DNA from: a virus
Strand: one strand, 5' to 3'
IMG/VR virus record: IMGVR_UViG_3300045135_000755
Coordinates: 1 to 31,357 of that record
Length of the DNA stretch: 31,357 nucleotides
Part shown: piece after piece, positions 16,147 to 24,994 of the stretch
How positions within the stretch are numbered: position 1 is the stretch's first letter
How the letters are laid out: each line of letters starts with the position of its first letter
Position numbers and translations under genes: made by a program
The notes under the pieces: generated by a model
What the model was told of the DNA's origin: nothing
Seen by the model: only the letters and a program-made list of their open reading frames with translations
Databases searched by the model: none

Positions 16147-18768
16147 TTATTGCAATTGATTAGCAATTCTTTCTCTTAAAGATTCGTAATTGCTATAAGG
16201 TGTCATAGAACCACTACCGCGGGCTGCAGGTGCCAGGAAATCAATTGATGAAATTGTACCATCTGCACTTTGTACACTACCAGTACCACCCTGTTTGCCA
16301 ATAATCTCACCTAAAGAGACATATTGACCAATTGATTGAGAAGGTTTATTTGGAAAATGGCTATACAAAACATCTACAGGTTCATTAGTAATTGGATCAA
16401 TCGATTCAATAACTAAATAATTACCATAACCAGACCCATCGGCGTTTACTTGGTAACCGATATCTTTTACAACACCAGGCAATACGGCTGGGAAGTTTTT
16501 ATCTTCAAAGAAAATATCAATGCCAGGTTGTCCTCTGTCAAAAGTAACTGAAGAAACTTGAGGAGCAAATTTTCTCAATGGTTGAAAAGGACTACCGCCA
16601 GGCATACTAAAACGTATTGGAAGTTGACCAGTAAACATAGCACCACCACGTCTGATCTGAGAATTTACATCAGATAAAAACAACTTCCGCATCGCAGGTG
16701 GTGCGCTATCAATCAGATCAGTTACAGGTGATGGAGTAAGTAGTGGTTTGTTAGCCCCAGTTTTAGCGTTATTTGCTTGACGTTGTGAGTTATAAACCTC
16801 ACTTGGTTTAAGATTAAACTGTTCAGCAAATTTAATAATACCAGGAGGATATTGTATAGCACCTGCAACAGCAGATGTGTAGGTAGCATCCATTTGTATA
16901 GAGGTAGCTAGAGAAAACGGTTTACTTACTACAGCTTCACCAGACTCACGAATCTGCTTATCAATAGAGGTCATCATCTCCGCCACTTCTCGATCAGAAG
17001 ATGCGATGTTAGGAAACACCGGACGGTTGAGAGCGCCTTGAGCGGGGTCCATATAAAAAGGACTTTTGTCATCCCCATCCTGACCAGCGTCAACCATTTT
17101 GTTGACTTCTTCTAGTGCTTTAAGTGGATCATTAGTTATTTTAAGCTGTTTAAGGTATTCACTTTCAAGACGAGCTTGCACCAAAAATGTTAAAGGACTG
17201 CCCTGATTTTCGTTAGGATCTATTTCAGTTAATTTTCTAGCAGTAGCTTTAAAACCCTTCTTAATCCCTAACGCTTCAGGTCCATACTTATTTAACTCCT
17301 GCTGTTCATAAGCAGCACGGGCTTTCTTTTGCAATGAAAGGTCTTGGATGCTATTAACAAAGGTAAGGTCAAGGTTGCCAAACCTAGTTTTTTCATCAAT
17401 TGTGTTTTCTACGATGTCCTTCTTTTTCTTAATAGCTTCACGTTCAATCGCTGCAATGACAGGAGGTACGGTCATACCTTTACCATGATAACGCTGCTTA
17501 ACAAGCACAGCAGCTTGCTCAGGGTTTTCGTCGTATGCTTGTTGAATTGAATCAATGTTAGCATCAACCCATGCGTTATCAGCTGCTTTCTTTAAAGCTT
17601 CGTCAGCGTCTACCTGTTTAACATATGCTTGCAGGCGTTTTTTAATACCAGCTTCCCATCGACCCGGCCATTGTTCGGCATAGCTTTTCCCATTATCCAG
17701 CAGATCAGGTGCTCCAGCAACAGCTTCTGAAATGTAAGGATTAGCAATTACATTTTCCTGATACCAATCATGAGCAGCTGCTACACCTTCTGAAATTTTA
17801 ATACGAGCAAAAGCGCCTGTAACACCTTCGACTGTACCAGTACCTGCAATATCAAAAGCTTGCTGCCTAATAAGTTCTTTTGCCTGTTTGATACCTTCTT
17901 TACTTGCAGATTCACGTTGAGCTTTATCGCTTTCATCAATTGCCTTATTAGCTTCAGAAAGGTACATAGGATCCGTAAATCCCATGTAAGCAGACACATC
18001 TTTACGAGTTTGCTGTTGCAACTGAGCCAGTAACTCAGGATTACTAAGAGCCTCGACACCACTAAATTTTTCACCGTTAGCACCAATAAAAGTTTTATCA
18101 GCGCTTTGGAGTCGTTTGTTTAGAACCTGGTTATAAAGTTGAACAGCAACTTTGTTATCATTTGCTTGTGCTGCATAACCTTTAAAACCGTGGTTACTAA
18201 TATAACCTTTATAGGTTTCGTATGGGTCTTCATTATTTAAGACACCATTAGCAGCTACATCAGCGTCTAAAGCTATACCTCCTGTAAGCAGCAACTGCTT
18301 TGCGTCAGTGTATTGTTCAAATGCTTCAGTAGAAATAGACTGAGCTGCAGAAGACAAACCAATAGCGGTTTGGTCTTTAATCATTTTAGCAGTACGTTCA
18401 GCAGCAACTTTAGCTGCTGTTTTACTAAACCCTACGATACTATCAATAATACTTTCTGTAGCAGCTGCGTTTGTTTGAGCTTGTTTTTGTGCCCCTTGAA
18501 TATCAACAAGCTTTTGCATACTCTCATTTTTGAGATTTTGCAATGCGATTTCTCGGTTTTGTTTAATAGCTCGCTCGGTGTAAGCAGCATTCTCTCCCAT
18601 TGCTTGGAGGTTTTTGTCGGCTTGTTCTTTTTCAGCGCGACGACGACGCTCCATGCCTTGGATAATCCGGTTGCTTTCTTCACGCATCCGGGAGATACCC
18701 TCTGTACTTAGTTGTTGTGCTCTAAAACCCCTGCGTTGTGCAGAGGGTCTGTATTGGATACGTGCCAT
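16147..18768 (-). CDS. Internal core protein (gp15-like) with degenerate M23 domain
   Basis: This 873-aa protein fills the gp15 position (T7 gp15, 747 aa). Residues 1-130 are coiled-coil and Ala/Gln-rich (MARIQYRPSAQRRGFRAQQL). The central part is helical. The last about 130 residues show a peptidase M23 fold: QPGIDIFFEDKNFPAVLPG, GYGNYLVIES, VLYSHFPNKP and GEIIGKQGGTG. The catalytic layout is altered. The usual first His is Q747, the Asp is kept (D751), the YSH His is H804, and the usual HLHF is SIDF (841-844). The fold may therefore bind peptidoglycan without cutting it. The gene start ATG follows an AT-only leader. Confidence 0.85.
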   Translation of the reverse strand: MARIQYRPSAQRRGFRAQQLSTEGISRMREESNRIIQGMERRRRAEKEQADKNLQAMGENAAYTERAIKQNREIALQNLKNESMQKLVDIQGAQKQAQTNAAATESIIDSIVGFSKTAAKVAAERTAKMIKDQTAIGLSSAAQSISTEAFEQYTDAKQLLLTGGIALDADVAANGVLNNEDPYETYKGYISNHGFKGYAAQANDNKVAVQLYNQVLNKRLQSADKTFIGANGEKFSGVEALSNPELLAQLQQQTRKDVSAYMGFTDPMYLSEANKAIDESDKAQRESASKEGIKQAKELIRQQAFDIAGTGTVEGVTGAFARIKISEGVAAAHDWYQENVIANPYISEAVAGAPDLLDNGKSYAEQWPGRWEAGIKKRLQAYVKQVDADEALKKAADNAWVDANIDSIQQAYDENPEQAAVLVKQRYHGKGMTVPPVIAAIEREAIKKKKDIVENTIDEKTRFGNLDLTFVNSIQDLSLQKKARAAYEQQELNKYGPEALGIKKGFKATARKLTEIDPNENQGSPLTFLVQARLESEYLKQLKITNDPLKALEEVNKMVDAGQDGDDKSPFYMDPAQGALNRPVFPNIASSDREVAEMMTSIDKQIRESGEAVVSKPFSLATSIQMDATYTSAVAGAIQYPPGIIKFAEQFNLKPSEVYNSQRQANNAKTGANKPLLTPSPVTDLIDSAPPAMRKLFLSDVNSQIRRGGAMFTGQLPIRFSMPGGSPFQPLRKFAPQVSSVTFDRGQPGIDIFFEDKNFPAVLPGVVKDIGYQVNADGSGYGNYLVIESIDPITNEPVDVLYSHFPNKPSQSIGQYVSLGEIIGKQGGTGSVQSADGTISSIDFLAPAARGSGSMTPYSNYESLRERIANQLQ

Positions 18769-18790
18769 AAGTTAATTATGCTGAATGAAT

Positions 18791-20053
18791 TTAATCGCCT
18801 GTTTTAGATTGATTATTATTATTGGTATTATTATTGGGATTCCAATTAATCGTAGATAAGGCACTAGCTCCAGCACCAATACCAGAGATAAGAGGTGCAA
18901 ATGTACTTACTTGTTGAGGCGGTGGTGTGTACCCAGGCTTAGCTTCCATGGGTTCGATAAAAGTACGCTCTGGTGGCGGTTCAGGGCGAGGATCATACGA
19001 CAAACGTTCGGGAAATAGCATCATACCAGCTCTAGTGTTAAGGTCAGCAATTTGACGATCAAGGCTGATCTGCTTTACATCGCGGAGAGTTTGATTGAGA
19101 GTGCTCTTCATGTTCTCTCTCATAACCTCAAGATTAAACTGAGCATCAGTTTCAGCATTTTTAATGGCAGCATCAATACGCTGTAGATTAAGACCAACAC
19201 CTGCCTCCTGCAAACTAGAATCGGCATTAAGTTCTGCCATCTGAACGGCAGCTTGTTTATACCTACCAGACAATTCAGATTCAAGTACCATCAAACCACG
19301 ATGTAATCCAGCCATGTTAGATTGCAAACTTTTGGCAGTAGATCTACCGGCCTGACCTGCAGCTTGAATACCGCCTTCAGAAATTAAATTTTTAACCATT
19401 TCAGCTTCTTTTGCTAAGGCACCTTGAGTCATCAATTGGTCAATAGTATTCTGAAAACCTACATTACCAAATGCTTGCCTAGAACGGATACCTTGTATTT
19501 TCTGAAACTGCTCTTGTCGATTGATATTTTGCTCAACATAGGTTTGTTTAAGCGCATCTTTCGATTGTCTGTGTTGAAATTGCTGTTGAATAAAAGCTTC
19601 TTGAATAGCATCTTGCTCTGCTTGAATACCTTGAACAGCCGCCTGGGCATTTAATCCAAGCTGTGCATTACCAATAGCTGTACTTTTTTGCCATTGTTTG
19701 AGTTGATTAAGATATTGAAAATCTTGAATCTCAGCACCACGTTCCCAATTTTTTATACTCTCTTTTATACTATAATCACGCATTGCTTTATAGTCTTTTA
19801 CTTGAGCATCAAAAACCGCTTTATTATATTTGTTTGTATCCTCAGCAATTTCTTCTGCCGCCTCTTGCTGTTCTTTATATGCTTTTTCAGCAGCAGCGTT
19901 TTGTGAAGACGCTTGCTGGGATCCCATGATACCTTTAAAAATGTTAAAACCAGCATTGGCTATTGCAAACCCTGTTAATGGCTCAAGCGCCATCTCCAGA
20001 CCAGACACAAACATCTGTTCGTCTAGGAGGTTATTACCTTTTGGATTGAACAT
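18791..20053 (-). CDS. Internal core protein (gp14-like)
   Basis: This 420-aa protein follows tail tube B and precedes the gp15-like gene, in the place of T7 gp14 (196 aa) but twice as long. Residues 30-50 are moderately hydrophobic (GFAIANAGFNIFKGIMGSQQ). A long Ala/Gln/Glu coiled-coil follows (AAAEKAYKEQQEAAEEIAED), and the C-terminus is Pro- and Asn-rich (PPPERTFIEP, NWNPNNNTNNNN). The start overlaps the upstream stop in TAATG and has a perfect AGGAGG site. In T7 the gp14 protein goes into the outer membrane during ejection. Confidence 0.85.
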   Translation of the reverse strand: MFNPKGNNLLDEQMFVSGLEMALEPLTGFAIANAGFNIFKGIMGSQQASSQNAAAEKAYKEQQEAAEEIAEDTNKYNKAVFDAQVKDYKAMRDYSIKESIKNWERGAEIQDFQYLNQLKQWQKSTAIGNAQLGLNAQAAVQGIQAEQDAIQEAFIQQQFQHRQSKDALKQTYVEQNINRQEQFQKIQGIRSRQAFGNVGFQNTIDQLMTQGALAKEAEMVKNLISEGGIQAAGQAGRSTAKSLQSNMAGLHRGLMVLESELSGRYKQAAVQMAELNADSSLQEAGVGLNLQRIDAAIKNAETDAQFNLEVMRENMKSTLNQTLRDVKQISLDRQIADLNTRAGMMLFPERLSYDPRPEPPPERTFIEPMEAKPGYTPPPQQVSTFAPLISGIGAGASALSTINWNPNNNTNNNNQSKTGD

Positions 20054-22587
20054 TAAGCCCTCCTATAGAATCGTGGAGAATAAATACCCTCCCACATCAT
20101 TGACACCAACGATACAGGGTATGGAAAATCACTTGTCACTTTTAATTCAAAATTAGTATTACGTTGATGAATTGGAACAATAAATTGTCTCTCATCTTTT
20201 ACAGGATTACTGTCAGCACTATACCGATCACCATCAGCTGTAGAGTCTACATTCTTCCATTCATTAGATCCATCGGCTTTTACTTTAAACCGGATAGCAC
20301 CAGTTCTACCAACAGAGAATTTAACTCGTGAAACAGTTAGAGAAGCAGTAAAGTCAGTTACAGTAGGTTGTGGTCGATAGTAAAACTTAGGTAGTGTTAC
20401 TTCAAAGTCATAACCATAACCAACGACAATACCATCAGCATAAGCAGTAAAGTTACCTTTGACTTCAAAGTATCGATAGTTTGTACTGGTTTCAGTACGT
20501 TCTTCTGCAGTAGCATAATAGCCAGCATCTGCATCAATTACAGCAGCTGTACCTACGTCTGCCTGAGGGACACTCAACAGCATAACAGCTTGCTTTTCAT
20601 CAATAGGTGTATATGGAACATAGATCTTGGTAAGATCATTGGTCGAGTCATACACCACCGCATCGACACCTACAGCAGGGCTGACGGGGCGTGTAGCCAT
20701 GTCTAGGCACGGATTACCCGTCATGCTAGTTGTCGTCGCTACAACGTCTCCTGTAGGGATTTGGTCTAGTACCACCTTACCAATGGTGTATTCATCCTCA
20801 TGTTGAGATACAATGATAACATCATCATCAATAATATCTACAGCTTGGATAGTACCAGGTAGTTGCCATTTAGTCCATGCTTGGAAAAGATCTTGTTCAC
20901 CATTATTATAGAACCTGTAAAGGTAGATATAAGATGAGGATCTATCTGTCAACATAAGAACAGAGTTTTGTGCACTGACAGCAAGACTATCAATAGTATC
21001 AGGAATCCACTCTAGAACTGTTTTACTGATGTCAACCACAAGTGGGCTTTGTTCAATCTCCCGCAGCTGTAAAGTAAATAACTTAGCGTAACCAGGAACT
21101 GTATTGACGAAAGCTGTTGTAGTACCGACATCCACAGGAGGAATGCTGGCATCCATCTCATAATTAGAGATAGCCCTGATAACTGTTGTTTTAGGTGTCA
21201 GTGTAGCAGCACTGGTAGAAAGCACTTGGAACTGCTGCCTAGCACTAAACAACAGAAGACCTTGTGGAGAAGGTAAGACATCAGTCAAGACAACAGGTCT
21301 AACACTAGCTACGTTCAGATCAACAGGATCAGCATCGGTCTGTGCTAAAGCAGATTTAACAAAGAAGTTAAACGAATCATTAGCCCTACCAAAGAAGATG
21401 TTATCCTCTGAAAGAGCACCAAACCTATTGTTGTAGAAAAATGTTGCTGTAATAGGATAACCAATGAACGAAGGGTTAGGACTGGTGTTATCGTCACCAA
21501 CCTGTCTTGCTGTCCAAGGGATTTGTTTAAAGGTAAATGTAGTAGCACCTGTGTTCTCTAGCTGATAAGGCATGGTAGCCGCATCGAGTCCAGGGGACAC
21601 ATCTCTAGCTACTGATTCTTTCCAAAACCCTTTGCCACGTGTACCGTTATATGCTTCGTACTCCAGATAATAATCATCATCTGCAGAACTGGTATTAGTA
21701 ACTTTTACATGGTGACCATTGAAAGATTCTGCAGGTAAATCACCAGAGTCTTTTACACTATCTTGAAATGCCTCAAGAGACAAGTTAGCAATACCACCTT
21801 TTCCTTCAATAGTAAATGCAAGAGGTGTACCAGTAGGTACTGTGTAATCTGTAACTACAGCATTTGTACCAGATGTACGTTTAATTACAAGACTATTTGC
21901 GTATGCCTCTATCGACCACACACCACTAAAGTCAGCATTGCTAGCAGACTGTTGTGCTGTAATTGTAGATACAATGTTGTCAACTAGATGGTGAGATGTG
22001 TTTACATTACCACTATCATAAACAAGGAAATCATCATATGTTGTAGTGCTCTGTGCTTCAACACTGATTTTGACACCTTGAATAGTAACAGAGTATTCGT
22101 CTGCTGTCAAGGATACTAATTTAATTGTACCTACAGAATTAGCAACATACGTACCATCTGCTTGCATTGCAGTGGTAACTGTTTTGTTTGTGATAACAGT
22201 AACATCCTGCACACTACGAAAGTGGTAGTCTGATTGCTTAGTACCAGTTAGGTAAGAAGCACCTTGGTTTGTTACTGTACAAAAGGTACCATCAGCTTTA
22301 GTCCATACATAAATGTTAGTACCTTTAATAGCACCAATGTAAGACCCTGCATCATCACGGTCAATAAAGAACCATGCAGCATCAGCTAGTTCTGCCTTTG
22401 TAAATGCATCACCGTTTGCTTTCTTAAGTACGTTAACATGCTCCATACCAGGTCTTTTAAGGAGACCATAGGTAGGATCAGGGTACCCATTAACGCACTC
22501 ACTAACCTGATTAATTAATTTTTTGTCATCATTCTGGCGGGATACACCACCAAGAAAATTAGGAGTTGTTTGAGTTACTGCTGGCAT
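20053..22587 (-). CDS. Tail tube protein B (T7 gp12-like nozzle)
   Basis: The 844-aa size and place after tail tube A match T7 gp12 (794 aa), the nozzle of the short tail. The N-terminus MPAVTQTTPNFLGGVSRQND and 'NQVSECVNGYPDPTYGLLKR' (residues 26-45) are the typical gp12 opening. The remainder is beta-rich, and YSPRFYRRA closes the protein. Its start overlaps the tail tube A stop. The ATG leader (CTACAACGCTA) has no Shine-Dalgarno site, so coupled translation from the preceding gene is likely. Confidence 0.93.
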   Translation of the reverse strand: MPAVTQTTPNFLGGVSRQNDDKKLINQVSECVNGYPDPTYGLLKRPGMEHVNVLKKANGDAFTKAELADAAWFFIDRDDAGSYIGAIKGTNIYVWTKADGTFCTVTNQGASYLTGTKQSDYHFRSVQDVTVITNKTVTTAMQADGTYVANSVGTIKLVSLTADEYSVTIQGVKISVEAQSTTTYDDFLVYDSGNVNTSHHLVDNIVSTITAQQSASNADFSGVWSIEAYANSLVIKRTSGTNAVVTDYTVPTGTPLAFTIEGKGGIANLSLEAFQDSVKDSGDLPAESFNGHHVKVTNTSSADDDYYLEYEAYNGTRGKGFWKESVARDVSPGLDAATMPYQLENTGATTFTFKQIPWTARQVGDDNTSPNPSFIGYPITATFFYNNRFGALSEDNIFFGRANDSFNFFVKSALAQTDADPVDLNVASVRPVVLTDVLPSPQGLLLFSARQQFQVLSTSAATLTPKTTVIRAISNYEMDASIPPVDVGTTTAFVNTVPGYAKLFTLQLREIEQSPLVVDISKTVLEWIPDTIDSLAVSAQNSVLMLTDRSSSYIYLYRFYNNGEQDLFQAWTKWQLPGTIQAVDIIDDDVIIVSQHEDEYTIGKVVLDQIPTGDVVATTTSMTGNPCLDMATRPVSPAVGVDAVVYDSTNDLTKIYVPYTPIDEKQAVMLLSVPQADVGTAAVIDADAGYYATAEERTETSTNYRYFEVKGNFTAYADGIVVGYGYDFEVTLPKFYYRPQPTVTDFTASLTVSRVKFSVGRTGAIRFKVKADGSNEWKNVDSTADGDRYSADSNPVKDERQFIVPIHQRNTNFELKVTSDFPYPVSLVSMMWEGIYSPRFYRRA
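20059..20064 (-). promoter_or_regulatory. Perfect Shine-Dalgarno before gp14-like gene
   Basis: The minus strand reads AGGAGGGCTTAATG, so AGGAGG is 5 nt from the ATG at 20053. This is one of the few clear Shine-Dalgarno sites of the structural block; most neighbours have AT-only leaders. Confidence 0.85.
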
Positions 22588-23462
22588 TAGCGTTGTAGGG
22601 TATGGAACGGCTTATATGGTCGGTAGAAGTTACCATGACTAGGAGACCCAAAGAAAGTATAGTCACCTTGGTTGCACTCATACTCCAAAGCTTGGGAACG
22701 TGTAACAGCTTCCTTCTGTTGCAGGATTTGATATTGATTGGCATCACCAATAATACGGCTAGACACAATAGCTGCAGCACGTGCAACGATGTATGCTTGG
22801 ATTGGTGCAGGAATACTTTCCCAATCAAAGTACCAAACAATATCTACATAGACAGTCTCCGCTGTCCATTTATAACTATGTGCTTTCTTGTCATATAGTT
22901 TACCTCCACGGAACACAGCATCCTTCTCAATGTTCTCAGGATAGCCCTGGTTTAGGTCCATCTGCAGAACATCGTCTGGGATGTTAATTTCGTTATTAGA
23001 ATCAGGTGTAATCTTATAATCAAATTCAGTATTATATGACCAGCCTTCTGCCTGTACTTCACGTGACACTTCTCTCAAAGTGTTGAGTGCAATCGCAACG
23101 TCCGGGTTGGTTTGGGTTTCAACTCTAGTTGTAACCTTATTTTGCGTTAGTGCTTGTGATGCAACAGTCTGTGAGATATTAATAGTATAAGTATATGTCA
23201 CAGGAGTAGTAGCTTGCTGCACACCAGCAACTGCAATAGAGGTACCAGTAGCTACACCTGTACCACCAATATATGTACCAACAGGAATGTTAGCAGTTTC
23301 AGTGGTTAGAGTAGTACCAGAAATAGAACCGACAAAACGGTCTACCTCATTGATTACAATAGTTTCTTCAGTTGTCAACGTGGTAACAGGAGCCTGACCA
23401 ACTGACGCCAGGATCTGATTAACAGCTTTAAGCTCAGTGGAGCCAGTAGTTAGGTAAGGCAT
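22587..23462 (-). CDS. Tail tube protein A (T7 gp11-like adaptor)
   Basis: This 291-aa protein forms the adaptor ring between portal and nozzle. The opening (MPYLTTGSTELKAVNQILAS) and the later LNTLREVSREVQAEGWSYNT with YKITPDSNNEINIPDDVL are hallmark gp11 motifs. It is about 95 residues longer than T7 gp11 (196 aa). The extra part lies roughly at residues 40-110 and is Thr/Val/Gly-rich, probably an Ig-like beta insertion. The gene follows the strong terminator after the capsid gene, as T7 gp11 follows Tphi. An AT-rich leader precedes the ATG. Confidence 0.93.
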   Translation of the reverse strand: MPYLTTGSTELKAVNQILASVGQAPVTTLTTEETIVINEVDRFVGSISGTTLTTETANIPVGTYIGGTGVATGTSIAVAGVQQATTPVTYTYTINISQTVASQALTQNKVTTRVETQTNPDVAIALNTLREVSREVQAEGWSYNTEFDYKITPDSNNEINIPDDVLQMDLNQGYPENIEKDAVFRGGKLYDKKAHSYKWTAETVYVDIVWYFDWESIPAPIQAYIVARAAAIVSSRIIGDANQYQILQQKEAVTRSQALEYECNQGDYTFFGSPSHGNFYRPYKPFHTLQR

Positions 23463-23496
23463 AATTGATAATGAGTATTATTCTCAATAAAGAATT

Positions 23497-23525
23497 AAAA
23501 AAAAGGAGCCTCCGAAGAGACTCCC
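23497..23525 (-). terminator. Strong rho-independent terminator after the capsid gene
   Basis: On the minus strand an 8-bp stem, GGAGTCTC / GAGGCTCC, encloses a UUCG loop and is followed by eight or more T residues. It begins 14 nt after the capsid stop. It corresponds in place to the T7 Tphi terminator after gene 10, which lets capsid mRNA exceed the downstream tail and core mRNA. Confidence 0.93.
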
Positions 23526-23538
23526 ATATAAGAATAGA

Positions 23539-24675
23539 TCAGAATGCAGCAGGCTTGGTAGCGGTGCCAGCAAACAGTTCCACAGCAGCAGCGGGATTCA
23601 GGTAGTCAGCACCCATGGCGAGACGACCCAGGATCACGTCGCCCTGGTAGATGGTGGACACGTCGCCACTGGTGACTTGCACCTGAGGAGCGATAGCTTC
23701 CACACAACCAGCAGCTTCACGCTGGAAGATCAGACCGCAGCTGTTAGCAAATTCGGTCTCTTCACCGTACTCGTTGTTGATACCGGTAACATCGTTAGCA
23801 GCATCTTCAACAGCTTCAGACACGAACGAACCGGTGTTACCAGGATCGGTAGTACCAGGGTTCGTGGCAGAACCAGTACCGTACTTAGTACCATACTGAG
23901 AGAAGAACGGAATGTTCATGGACTTGTAGATCTTGATACCAGCGATCTCAATAATTCCGTTACCGCTTTGCAGCGCAGTACCTTGAGTATCGCGGTTCAC
24001 CAATCCGTTAGTACCGATCGCTTGGATCAGTGCATAGTATTGGCGAGGGTTCAGAACACCCACACGACCGTCTTGAGACACACCCTTCTCATCGAGGGCA
24101 GCGGCAGCATCATAGAATGCGTCAACCAGTGCAGAATCGCTGTAAGCATCAGAAGCGTTGGTAGTAGTACCAACACGGATCTGAGTACCACCGGGCTCAA
24201 CATAGTTGGTCTTGGTGATAGGAGAAGCAGCACGTGCACCACGGGTGATAGCACGGAAGATCAGACGGTCATACTTTTGAGCAAGAGCGTAACCGATCTT
24301 ACGAGAGATCTCAGAGCGCATGTCGTAATGAGCAAGAGTCTCATCAAGATCATACAGGAATGCACTAGAGATCAGCAGATCATCGACCGTGATGGTCTTC
24401 TCGGCCACCGGAGGTGCACCGTTGGAATCACCCAGGATGCTGTTACCAGGAGTATGGTATTCAGCCTTGGTGTGACCAGTGTAGATGAACTGGAGAGACT
24501 TACCATTGGTCAGCGTACGACGCATAACCAGATCCCTAGCGATAGCATTATGCTGGAATCCTTTGAACATTTCTCCACTGAAAAGCTTCAAGTAGAGAGC
24601 GCGGGCGTCACCCGCAGAGTTAGATTGACCCGGACGCGTAAGCTGCGCGGGGTTTACAGAAGATTGAAAAGCCAT
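23539..24675 (-). CDS. Major capsid protein (T7 gp10-like)
   Basis: This 378-aa protein is the HK97-fold shell protein, placed between scaffold/psbA and the tail tubes. It begins MAFQSSVNPAQLTRPGQSNS and contains RALYLKLFSGEMFKGFQHNA and LISSAFLYDLDETLAHYDMR. The series is typical of podovirus capsid proteins, and the size matches T7 gp10A (about 344 aa) plus a loop insertion. The gene uses more G/C-ending codons than its neighbours, as expected for strong expression. The leader (CCCTATAAAATGG) lacks a Shine-Dalgarno site, and a strong terminator follows. Confidence 0.95.
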   Translation of the reverse strand: MAFQSSVNPAQLTRPGQSNSAGDARALYLKLFSGEMFKGFQHNAIARDLVMRRTLTNGKSLQFIYTGHTKAEYHTPGNSILGDSNGAPPVAEKTITVDDLLISSAFLYDLDETLAHYDMRSEISRKIGYALAQKYDRLIFRAITRGARAASPITKTNYVEPGGTQIRVGTTTNASDAYSDSALVDAFYDAAAALDEKGVSQDGRVGVLNPRQYYALIQAIGTNGLVNRDTQGTALQSGNGIIEIAGIKIYKSMNIPFFSQYGTKYGTGSATNPGTTDPGNTGSFVSEAVEDAANDVTGINNEYGEETEFANSCGLIFQREAAGCVEAIAPQVQVTSGDVSTIYQGDVILGRLAMGADYLNPAAAVELFAGTATKPAAF

Positions 24676-24705
24676 TTTATAGGGTTAAAATTTATGTATC
24701 CAAGC

Positions 24706-24719
24706 TTCAAACGTTTGAA
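24706..24719. repeat. 14-nt perfect palindrome in the capsid leader
   Basis: The sequence TTCAAACGTTTGAA is a perfect inverted repeat 31 nt before the capsid start. It could bind a dimeric protein. An AT-rich run (AAAAAATTTTT) lies just upstream in the minus-strand direction. Confidence 0.6.
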
Positions 24720-24742
24720 AAATTTTTTGTGGTCTATTCCCA

Positions 24743-24754
24743 CCGTCTAGACGG
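24743..24754. repeat. 12-nt perfect palindrome in the capsid leader
   Basis: CCGTCTAGACGG is a perfect inverted repeat upstream of the AT-rich run. It may be an operator or part of a structured leader. Confidence 0.55.
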
Positions 24755-24790
24755 CTAGAGGTATCGGCGTACCGGCTCTAACCAATGCAA

Positions 24791-24816
24791 GGGAGGTCCG
24801 ACTCTGAGGTGCCTCC
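24791..24816. repeat. GGGAGG/CCTCCC hairpin downstream of the 55-aa gene
   Basis: The stem GGGAGG with CCTCCC closes a 14-nt loop, 9 nt after the stop at 24825 in the minus direction. A TTTTT run lies only on the plus-strand side, so it is a poor terminator for the minus-strand genes; it may instead stabilise an mRNA end. Confidence 0.45.
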
Positions 24817-24824
24817 CAAGCTTT

Positions 24825-24992
24825 TTACAGAAGGTCTTTAAGACACTTCTTTTGTGCACGGCATTCGGCTTTCTTATCACCGCAATGACCGCACCGTTTA
24901 AATACAACCTGGTTATCGCCTGGCATCAACGGAGTGACGTTGGCTGTAACCTTACTAGATTGCATTGACTTAGCGCTTTTACGTGCTGGCAT
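24825..24992 (-). CDS. 55-aa Cys-rich putative zinc-ribbon protein
   Basis: This frame runs from an ATG at 24992 to a TAA at 24825. It starts MPARKSAKSMQSSKVTANVT and ends with CGHCGDKKAECRAQKKCLKD, giving the spacing C-x2-C-x6-C-x5-C. Four Cys residues (and one His) in a 17-residue tail are a plausible zinc-binding site. The leader CTTAATTAATT lacks a Shine-Dalgarno site. It starts 2 nt after the stop of the 38-aa ORF and lies between psbA and the capsid gene. I know no function; a small regulator or protein-binding peptide is possible. Confidence 0.65.
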   Translation of the reverse strand: MPARKSAKSMQSSKVTANVTPLMPGDNQVVFKRCGHCGDKKAECRAQKKCLKDLL

Positions 24993-24994
24993 AA

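Larger units (their letters stand above)
24676..24824. other. Capsid leader region with three palindromes
   Basis: This 149-nt gap contains no gene. It holds three inverted repeats: a 14-nt palindrome TTCAAACGTTTGAA (24706-24719), a 12-nt one CCGTCTAGACGG (24743-24754), and a GGGAGG...CCTCCC hairpin (24791-24816). Because it is the only sizeable non-coding stretch ahead of the capsid gene, it is the best site for the capsid promoter, operator or processing signal. I cannot place a -35/-10 pair or a phage-polymerase promoter with confidence. Confidence 0.5.

Noticed and set aside
24676-24730. Sigma-70 promoter for the capsid gene (TTGGAT...TATAAA)
   Set aside because: The -10-like TATAAA touches the ATG, leaving no room for a transcript leader, so I did not call it.
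23677-24750. 357-codon open frame on the plus strand opposite the capsid gene
   Set aside because: It is antisense to a clear capsid gene with G/C-biased third positions, which open the reverse frame. Its translation is rich in Ser, Arg, Thr and Val without domains, and it would be the only plus-strand gene.
24791-24827. Plus-strand terminator (GGGAGG hairpin followed by TTTTT)
   Set aside because: No plus-strand gene precedes it, and in the minus direction the T-run is on the wrong side.
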